A stretch of 64,000 nt of DNA, taken from assembly GCF_009363435.1 (NCBI RefSeq), contig NZ_CP045354.1:5360501-5424500 (forward strand), given 5' to 3'. The position numbers were made by a program, and so were the translations under genes. This document shows, in pieces, positions 58,297-64,000 of this stretch (the stretch's first letter is position 1; every line of letters starts with the position of its first letter). This DNA comes from Labrenzia sp. THAF82. GTDB taxonomy: Bacteria > Pseudomonadota > Alphaproteobacteria > Rhizobiales > Stappiaceae. Below the pieces are notes generated by a model. It saw only the letters and a program-made list of their open reading frames with translations. It was not told the origin of the DNA and searched no databases.

Positions 58297-59520
58297 ATGA
58301 CCGATGTTCTGATCATAGGAGCCGGACCGGCCGGGCTGTTCGCTGCCGAGCAACTATCGGCCGAGGGCCTTGAGGTAACCGTTGCCGACAAGATGCCTTC
58401 GCCAGCCCGCAAGTTTCTGATGGCCGGACGTGGCGGTCTAAACCTGACCCACAGCGAAGACATTGATGTTTTTCTGGGTCGGTATCGCGAGGCACGCAAC
58501 TTCCTGGACCCCATGATCCGTGCTTTTTCGCCAAATGATCTTCGCGACTGGTGTCATAGCCTTGGCGAAGAGACCTTTGTCGGCAGCAGCGGCAGGGTGT
58601 TTCCAAAGTCCATGAAAGCCTCGCCCCTGCTGCGTGCATGGCTTCGGCGGCTCGACCAACGCGGTGTCAAACTGCTGACACGTCACACCTTGACCGGACT
58701 GACCGCAGAAGGCGCGGCACTCTTGAAAGCCGAGGGTGAAGAGCCGAAAACCTTTCCTTGTCGCGCCCTTCTGCTTGCCCTTGGCGGGGCAAGTTGGCCA
58801 AGGCTGGGTTCAGATGCGGTATGGATCCCGGCGCTTGAAGAACACCAGATCAACATATCCCGGTTTCAGCCCTCCAATTGCGGCTTTCTCGTCGCCTGGA
58901 GTGAGATCCTGAAAGACAGGTTTGCGGGTTCGCCCTTGAAGCGCATTGCTCTGAGCCTCGATGGCAGCCAATGCAGTGGAGAAGCGCTGCTGTCAGCAAA
59001 GGGGATCGAAGGCGGTGCGGTTTATGCCCTTTCCGCAGAATTACGCGAGAAGATCAACAGCAACGGCTCCGCAGAGCTCTTGATTGATCTGCGCCCAGCT
59101 ATGTCGATAGACACGGTGCGCCAGAAATTCTCCCGGCCGCGGCGCAAACAATCCGTCTCGACTTTTTTGAAAAAGGCGCTGAAACTGAACCCCGTCGAAC
59201 AAGCGCTCTTGCGCGAAGTTGGCCCCCTTCCCGAAGATCCAGAAGGCCTTGCCGCGCGGATCAAGGCCTTGCCCGTTCTGTGCTCCGCCCCTTACGACAT
59301 TGACCGCGCGATATCATCGGCTGGTGGCATCGCACTTGGCGACATTGACGATGGAATGATGTTGCGCGCTCAACCTGGTGTGTTTGTGGCCGGCGAAATG
59401 CTCGACTGGGAGGCGCCAACCGGCGGCTATCTGCTGCAAGCCTGTTTTGCCACCGGTCGACAGGCCGCAATCGGCATTCAAAACTATCTAAGCAATATCG
59501 AGGAGGGCGAACGCGCATGA
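58297..59520 (+). CDS. FAD-dependent oxidoreductase, HI0933/BaiN-like (TIGR03862 type)
   Basis: 407 residues. FAD motif DVLIIGAGPAGLFAAEQLSAEGLEVTVADK at the start, followed by KFLMAGRGGLNLTHSED, a hallmark of the HI0933/BaiN family. The C-terminal SSAGGIALGDIDDGMMLRAQPGVFVAGEMLDWEAPTGGYLLQACFATG is also specific. Substrate unknown; family members reduce double bonds, including bile acid intermediates. Its stop overlaps the YaiI gene start in ATGA. Confidence 0.9.
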   Translation: MTDVLIIGAGPAGLFAAEQLSAEGLEVTVADKMPSPARKFLMAGRGGLNLTHSEDIDVFLGRYREARNFLDPMIRAFSPNDLRDWCHSLGEETFVGSSGRVFPKSMKASPLLRAWLRRLDQRGVKLLTRHTLTGLTAEGAALLKAEGEEPKTFPCRALLLALGGASWPRLGSDAVWIPALEEHQINISRFQPSNCGFLVAWSEILKDRFAGSPLKRIALSLDGSQCSGEALLSAKGIEGGAVYALSAELREKINSNGSAELLIDLRPAMSIDTVRQKFSRPRRKQSVSTFLKKALKLNPVEQALLREVGPLPEDPEGLAARIKALPVLCSAPYDIDRAISSAGGIALGDIDDGMMLRAQPGVFVAGEMLDWEAPTGGYLLQACFATGRQAAIGIQNYLSNIEEGERA

Positions 59521-59972
59521 CTGTGCTTTATGTGGACGCCGATGCCTGTCCGGTAAAGAACGAAGCCGTCCGTGTTGGTGAACGGCACAATGTTGCAATC
59601 AAGTTTGTGTCCAACAGCTGGATGCGTTTGCCGGAAGGTGATCTGGTCGAGCGAGTTGTCGTGCCGGAAGGCCCGGATGAAGCAGACAACTGGATTGCGG
59701 AGCGCGCTCAGACAGGCGACGTCGTCGTGACAGCTGATGTGCCGCTGGCGTCCAGATGCGTCAAGGCAGGCGCACTGGTAATCGGGCCGACCGGCAAGCC
59801 TTTCAGTGAAGACGGGATTGGTATGCGTCTCGCGATGCGGGACTTGAAAACGCACTTGCGCGAAATTGGTGAAATCCGGGAAGGTGGCCCCTCCTTTACC
59901 AAAGCCGACAGATCGCGGTTCTTAAATCAGTTGGAAACAATCATGCGGGCAGCAAAGCGCGCTGTAACTTAA
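59517..59972 (+). CDS. YaiI/YqxD family protein (DUF188)
   Basis: 151 residues. MTVLYVDADACPVKNEAVRVGERHNVAIKFVSNSW and GDVVVTADVPLASRCVKAGALVIGPTGKPFSEDGIGMRLAMRDL match the DUF188 family, a PIN-like nuclease fold with conserved Asp residues (DADACPV). Coupled by overlap to the flavoprotein gene; the molecular role is not established. Confidence 0.92.
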   Translation: MTVLYVDADACPVKNEAVRVGERHNVAIKFVSNSWMRLPEGDLVERVVVPEGPDEADNWIAERAQTGDVVVTADVPLASRCVKAGALVIGPTGKPFSEDGIGMRLAMRDLKTHLREIGEIREGGPSFTKADRSRFLNQLETIMRAAKRAVT

Positions 59973-60020
59973 GGCTAACGCCTTTGTCAGATCCGGCTGC
60001 AAACCGCTGATCAAATGAAA

Positions 60021-60058
60021 ACTCCCCGCAAGGTTGGGAGGAATACCTTGCAGGGAGT
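60021..60058 (-). terminator. Probable terminator of the BA14K gene
   Basis: ACTCCCCGCAAGGT / ACCTTGCAGGGAGT with one C-A mismatch and a 10-base loop, followed by TTTTCATTT on the minus strand. It may also end the YaiI transcript. Confidence 0.5.
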
Positions 60059-60140
60059 AGAGCCGGAAACCCATTCTTGGGGATTACGCCCCGGCTTTAT
60101 GTTGCTTTGTCCAAGCCCGTTCCAATGACGGGTATTTTGT

Positions 60141-60482
60141 TTATCGGCAGAACGTGTACTGACCTGAATACGCCAGAAAGTAGCCGGTGTTCGGATTAAA
60201 CGAGCGATACTTGCGGCTGCAGTAGTTGTACCAAGCCGGAGACCAGGGCGCCGGGCGGTAGGTCACGACCGGGGCCGGTGCCGGGTAATAGGCCGGCGGC
60301 GGTGCAACATAGCGCGGCTGCGACAATGCGGAGCCAAGGATCGCACCGGCAGCAAGGCCACCTGCGATGCCAACGCCGACCTGCCAGCCTTCGGCGGCAT
60401 TTGCAGATTGCGGCTGAGTGGTGAGGGCTGCACCGGCAACAAGAGCCAGCGCGATTGTGGTGTTAGCTACTTTCTTGAACAT
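60141..60482 (-). CDS. BA14K family secreted protein
   Basis: 113 residues with a signal peptide (ANTTIALALVAGAALTTQPQSANA). A Gly/Ala helix (GVGIAGGLAAGAILGSALS) and a Pro/Tyr-rich linker (PPPAYYPAPAPVV) lead to the BA14K motif WYNYCSRKYRSFNPNTGYFLAYSGQYTFC, with the two Cys at its ends. Family members are small surface or periplasmic proteins; a Brucella relative is an immunoreactive antigen. Start at 60482. Confidence 0.85.
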   Translation of the reverse strand: MFKKVANTTIALALVAGAALTTQPQSANAAEGWQVGVGIAGGLAAGAILGSALSQPRYVAPPPAYYPAPAPVVTYRPAPWSPAWYNYCSRKYRSFNPNTGYFLAYSGQYTFCR

Positions 60483-60858
60483 GACGGTGTCCCTTCGTTT
60501 TTCCGAGGCCCCTGCGTGCCTCAGTTCATGAATGGACAATAGCCACGGCAGCAATTTGTCTCTGTGACCGGGGTCACAAGCTGTCACTTTCCAAAAAAAG
60601 GGCTGAAAAACGTTTGTTTGACCAACTTACGCATCTTTCACTTGTCGGAACAGGCTGCGCGCCTTACATTATGCAGCGTCGGCGCAAGCTGCGTCGTACG
60701 GGACATGACGAAAGACCCGGTGAGACTGACGACTTCGGCAACGGCTTCATCAAGCTACGCTCTGAATTACAAAGCTTTCCGTTTCTTATTTGACTTCTCG
60801 TTTATCCGCGCTCTGCCGGAAACGGACGGGCGCATTTAACCAACGGAAAGGTTTCTCC
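60483..60858. other. 376-base interval between BA14K and cold-shock genes
   Basis: Divergent region. Frames here have no ribosome site or recognisable content. A long 5' leader for the cold-shock mRNA is expected for such genes but I could not define its structure. Confidence 0.45.
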
Positions 60859-61071
60859 ATGCGTGAGAACGGCACAATCAAATTCTTCAACCACGACCGC
60901 GGCTTCGGCTTCATCACGCCTGAAAACGGCGGCAAGGACGTATTCGTTCACGTCACTGCATTTGAGCAGGCTGGTATCGGTACGCCGGTTGAAGGCGCAA
61001 AAATCTCGTTCGTCGCCGAAGACGATCGTCGCGGCCGCGGCAAGCAGGCTGCTCAGCTCGAGCTTCTCTAA
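60859..61071 (+). CDS. cspA: Cold-shock domain protein
   Basis: 70-residue nucleic-acid-binding protein. RNP-1-like KFFNHDRGFGFITPE and RNP-2 DVFVHVTAFE motifs are intact, making a five-stranded OB fold that melts RNA structure. A-T-rich leader upstream. AACGGAAAGG precedes the ATG. A strong terminator lies directly downstream. Confidence 0.93.
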   Translation: MRENGTIKFFNHDRGFGFITPENGGKDVFVHVTAFEQAGIGTPVEGAKISFVAEDDRRGRGKQAAQLELL

Positions 61072-61121
61072 GTTCAGAGGCTTTGCCGCTCAGATCGAGT
61101 GGCTATGGGTCGAAAACGCGA

Positions 61122-61147
61122 AAACGGGGCCGATTGGCCCCGTTTTT
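61122..61147 (+). terminator. Terminator of the cold-shock gene
   Basis: AAACGGGGCC, loop GATT, GGCCCCGTTT, continuing into TTTGTTTT. Confidence 0.85.
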
Positions 61148-61199
61148 GTTTTGCCACATCACGCGTGCAACTTCAGCATGACAACGGCGTTCGGTTTCT

Positions 61200-62243
61200 T
61201 TAGAGCATGCAATCGAGCAGCTCGTTTTCCCCGATCACACCGACAATCGCACCGTCCTTTTGAACGACAACAGGTTCGGTGCTCGACTTTTTCAGTTTGG
61301 CGACTTCGCGGATCGGCGTTCCATCTTCACAGGACAGGGCACTGGCCAGCGATCCGGCAAGGCTCCCTGGAGGCACCATGATGTCACGCGCCCTCAGAAC
61401 ATTCAGCGGGTTCATGTGACTGACAAAATCGGCGACGTATTCAGTTGCCGGCGATTTGACGATCTCCTGAGGAGTTCCCAGCTGGATGACCCTTCCGCCT
61501 TCCATGATGGCAATACGCGAACCGATCTTGGCGGCTTCGTCGAGATCGTGGCTCACGAAAATGATGGTTCGATTGAGTTCCTTCTGAAGATCAAGGAGCT
61601 CGTCCTGCAACTTGTCACGGATCAGCGGATCCAGCGCCGAGAAAGGTTCATCCATCAACAGGATCGGAGCGTCGGTTGCAAATGCCCTGGCCAGGCCGAC
61701 GCGCTGCTGCATGCCGCCGGAAAGTTCGTGAACGAATTTCTCGCCCCAACCGGACAGCCCTACCAGCTTCAGTTGTTCCTCAACCTTGGCCAGTCGTTCC
61801 TTCGCTGACATACCGGCAAGTTCCAGACCAAAGCCGACATTTTCGGCGACCGTACGCCATGGCAGCAAGCCGAACTGCTGGAACACCATCGCAATCCGGT
61901 GTCGTCGCAATTCACGCAGATCGTTTTCCGAACAGGTTTCCGGGTTCACGAACTGCTTGCCGTCATGAACCTGGACTTCACCGCGAATGACCGGGTTCAG
62001 TCCGTTGACGGCCCGCAAGAGCGTTGACTTGCCGGAACCGGACAACCCCATGAGGACGATGACCTCACCCTCATGAATGTCAAAACTCGCACCGGCAACA
62101 CCAAGAATCTGACCTGTTTCAGCCTGGATATCCTGCCGTGTTTTCCCTGCATCGATCAGAGGAAGAGCGCTCGCGGGTTTGTCGCCAAAGACGATGTCGA
62201 CATCTTTGAAGGAAACGACCGGGGTCGATTGTTCTACACTCAT
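61200..62243 (-). CDS. choV: Choline/betaine ABC transporter ATP-binding protein
   Basis: 347 residues, ProV-like. Walker A LMGLSGSGKSTLLRAVN, signature LSGGMQQRVGLARAF, Walker B ILLMDEPFSALDP, and a C-terminal CBS-like segment (RDIMVPPGSLAGSLASALSCEDGTPIREVAKLKKSSTEPVVVQKDGAIVG). The N-terminal QAETGQILGVAGASFDIHEGE is typical of ChoV rather than ProV. Overlaps the permease gene by four bases. Confidence 0.88.
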   Translation of the reverse strand: MSVEQSTPVVSFKDVDIVFGDKPASALPLIDAGKTRQDIQAETGQILGVAGASFDIHEGEVIVLMGLSGSGKSTLLRAVNGLNPVIRGEVQVHDGKQFVNPETCSENDLRELRRHRIAMVFQQFGLLPWRTVAENVGFGLELAGMSAKERLAKVEEQLKLVGLSGWGEKFVHELSGGMQQRVGLARAFATDAPILLMDEPFSALDPLIRDKLQDELLDLQKELNRTIIFVSHDLDEAAKIGSRIAIMEGGRVIQLGTPQEIVKSPATEYVADFVSHMNPLNVLRARDIMVPPGSLAGSLASALSCEDGTPIREVAKLKKSSTEPVVVQKDGAIVGVIGENELLDCML

Positions 62244-63082
62244 CGTTTGCCTCCTTCCTGAGCCCGGAAAAACCGGTCAAGCACGATGGCAATCAGAACG
62301 ATGCAGACACCGACTTCAAAACCCTGTGCAATGTTGACGGTATTCAGCGCCCTGAGGGTCGGCACACCGAGACCGTCAGCGCCAACAAGTGCGGCAATCA
62401 CCACCATCGACAGCGACAGCATGATGGTCTGCGTCAGGCCGGCCATGATTTGCGGCAGCGCGTAGGGCAGTTCGATCTTCCAGAGAAGCTGGCGTTTCGT
62501 TGCCCCGAATGCCTGACCGGCTTCCAAAAGCGCTGTAGGGGTGGAGGACACACCAAGCTGGGTCAGGCGAATGGGAGCCGGAATGGCAAAGATCACTGTC
62601 GCGATCAGTCCAGGCACCATACCAAGCCCAAAAAGAATGAGTGCCGGGATAAGATAAACAAAGGTTGGGATTGTCTGCATGAGATCCAACACCGGGCGGA
62701 TCGCTGCATAAAAGCGCGGATTATGAGCGCCGAGCACACCGATCGGCACGCCGACTGCCATACATACGACTGAGGCCGCAATGACCAGCGCCAGCGTTTC
62801 GGTTGTTTCTTCCCAGTAGCCCTGATTGATGATGAGCAGCAGCGACACGGCAACGAACACCGCGAAGGCGAGCGTGCGATGAACCGCGTAACCGATGGCC
62901 ACAGCCACAACGACAATGACCAGAGGATGCGGCGTCTGCAACAACCACAAGATCCCATCGATCAGTGTTTCCAGGAATAACGAGATGCCGTCGAATACCC
63001 AATAGGCATTGTCAGTCAACCAGTCGACCACGGACCGTGCCCATGGGCCGATCGGCAGTTTATTGTCTGTCAGCCAGTCCAA
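62240..63082 (-). CDS. choW: Choline/betaine ABC transporter permease
   Basis: 280-residue ProW/ChoW-type permease with about six to seven helices. The family segment is TLIDGILWLLQTPHPLVIVVVAVAIGYAVH; the transport-domain loop AGQAFGATKRQLLWKIELPYALPQIMAGL is the EAA motif, followed by LSLSMVVIAALVGADGLGVPTLRALNTVNIAQGFEVG. The start is probably TTG at 63082 with GGAGAGG upstream. Confidence 0.87.
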   Translation of the reverse strand: MDWLTDNKLPIGPWARSVVDWLTDNAYWVFDGISLFLETLIDGILWLLQTPHPLVIVVVAVAIGYAVHRTLAFAVFVAVSLLLIINQGYWEETTETLALVIAASVVCMAVGVPIGVLGAHNPRFYAAIRPVLDLMQTIPTFVYLIPALILFGLGMVPGLIATVIFAIPAPIRLTQLGVSSTPTALLEAGQAFGATKRQLLWKIELPYALPQIMAGLTQTIMLSLSMVVIAALVGADGLGVPTLRALNTVNIAQGFEVGVCIVLIAIVLDRFFRAQEGGKR

Positions 63083-63161
63083 CCCGCCTCTCCGTTCTTT
63101 TTGTTCTTAAAAAGGAAAACGCCGGCGGGGTGATCCACGCCGGCGCTGATTTCGCTTCAGG

Positions 63162-64000
63162 TTAGAGGCCAAGTGCCCCTTTAACGGCAGCGAAGCTGTC
63201 ACCGCCATCAAACGTTTTTACGCCGACAAGCCAGTTTTCGAAGGTTGCCGGATGCTCCTTCAGCCACGCAGCGGCTGCCTTGTTGGGATCCTCGCCATCA
63301 ATCAGGATAGCGCCCATGATCTCATTTTCCATGGCCAGCGAGAACTCAAGGTTTTCAAGAAGCTTGCCCACATTCGGGCACTCGCCGGTGTAGCCAGCGC
63401 GCACGTTTGTGTAGACGGTCGCTCCACCGTAGTTGGGGCCAAAGATGTCATCGCCACCTTCAAGATACGCCATTTCGAAGCTGGCGTTCATCGGATGCGG
63501 CTCCCAACCGAGGAAGACAATGTCATTCTCACGGCGGTTCGCACGAGCGACCTGAGCCAGCATGCCTTGTTCGGAGGACTCGACGACTTCAAAGCCCTTC
63601 AGTTCAAAAAGGTTTTCGTCGATCATTCCAATGATGAGGCGGTTGCCATCGTTGCCCGGCTCGATGCCGTAAATCTTGCCGTCGAGATCGTCGCGGAACT
63701 TGGCAATATCCGCAAAGCTCTTCAGGCCCTTGTCGTAGGTGTATTTCGGAACGGCAAGCGTGTATTTCGCGCCTTCAAGGTTGGCGCGGACCGTCTCGAC
63801 GGAACCGTCTTCGCGATACGCCTTGATGTCACCTTCCATGGTCGGCATCCAGTTGCCGAGAAAAATATCGATGTCCTTGTTCTTCAAGGAGGCGTAGGTA
63901 ACCGGCACGGAAAGGATTTTCACTTCCGGCTCATAGCCAAGCGCTTCGAGCACGACGGATGTGGCAGCGGTCGTTGCTGTGATGTCGGTCCAGCCTACAT
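63162..64000 (-). CDS. choX: Choline/betaine-binding periplasmic protein, 5'-partial
   Basis: At least 279 residues are visible. The frame continues past the window edge (VGWTDITATTAATSV before VLEALGYEPEVKIL), so the GTG at 63953 is internal and the signal peptide is outside. ProX/ChoX motifs: LKNKDIDIFLGNWMPTMEGD, KIYGIEPGNDGNRLIIGMIDENLF, REND IVFLGWEPHPMN (written with a break), where Trp and Tyr residues make the aromatic box for the quaternary ammonium group. With choW and choV it forms a choline or betaine importer. Confidence 0.9.
   Translation of the reverse strand, partial: VGWTDITATTAATSVVLEALGYEPEVKILSVPVTYASLKNKDIDIFLGNWMPTMEGDIKAYREDGSVETVRANLEGAKYTLAVPKYTYDKGLKSFADIAKFRDDLDGKIYGIEPGNDGNRLIIGMIDENLFELKGFEVVESSEQGMLAQVARANRRENDIVFLGWEPHPMNASFEMAYLEGGDDIFGPNYGGATVYTNVRAGYTGECPNVGKLLENLEFSLAMENEIMGAILIDGEDPNKAAAAWLKEHPATFENWLVGVKTFDGGDSFAAVKGALGL

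Noticed and set aside
60564..60839. 91-residue frame upstream of the cold-shock gene
   Set aside because: No ribosome site, low-complexity composition, and it lies in the expected long leader.
1..64000. Search by eye for transposases, integrases, phage genes, CRISPR arrays and terminal inverted repeats
   Set aside because: None found; the only long inverted repeat (49390-49437) has no associated gene or target duplication that I can see.

Overview
The window is 64 kb of an alphaproteobacterial chromosome. Coding density is high and no insertion sequence, prophage, integrase or CRISPR array is visible. Four things point to a marine or soil alphaproteobacterium of the Rhizobiales side, with a Stappia/Roseibium (Labrenzia)-like organism as my best guess from overall gene flavour: a tRNA-His without an encoded G-1 and with A73, a probable Irr iron-control element, a sulfur-assimilation cluster in the order cysG - DUF2849 - sulfite reductase - cysH - DUF934, and a PdhS/PleC-like histidine kinase. 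The genus is inference.

Layout. 0-12 kb: the end of a DHA2-type exporter, an acetolactate-synthase-like ThDP enzyme, a phosphotransferase/P-loop fusion, the branched-chain amino acid exporter pair AzlC/AzlD, a TSUP permease, DUF3291, pirin and small GNAT genes, a single-domain globin, and an unusual secreted cytochrome c with an internally duplicated N-terminal region. 12-18 kb: tRNA-His, two phasins, and a 1503-residue sensor kinase with long acidic linkers. 18-25 kb: ferric iron uptake (binding protein and fused permease, with no ATPase nearby) behind a probable Irr box, a second-type FtsH, and the ketoacid CoA-transferase scoAB. 25-35 kb: a polyamine uptake and catabolism block. It holds potFGHI plus a gamma-glutamylputrescine synthetase-like gene on one strand, and a GntR regulator, a second glutamine-synthetase-like gene and an aminotransferase on the other. 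The two sides share a GTGATCAC palindrome.

35-40 kb: a DGPF/YCII protein with its ECF42-type sigma factor, VOC and MAPEG proteins, and a TetR-SDR pair with a clear operator. 40-45 kb: the assimilatory sulfate/sulfite reduction operon. 45-53 kb: an IalB-like protein, a secreted unknown, a small-gene cluster (two ABM-like proteins, SRPBCC, DUF3995) beside an AraC regulator with a 20-bp perfect inverted repeat in its leader, an S41 peptidase paired with a membrane-bound AraC-type regulator, and a thiolase. 54-61 kb: a GH13 alpha-glucosidase behind a LacI-type operator, a WaaE-like glycosyltransferase, a doubly degenerate receiver/HD-GYP protein, a BaiN/HI0933-type flavoprotein with a YaiI protein, a BA14K protein and a cold-shock protein. 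61-64 kb: a choline/betaine ABC transporter choVWX, cut by the window edge.

The items I would look at first are the duplicated-domain cytochrome c, the pseudo-receiver/pseudo-HD-GYP protein, the acidic-linker kinase, the long inverted repeat before the AraC gene, and the predicted Irr and GntR sites. All functional calls come from reading motifs by eye; no database search was possible.
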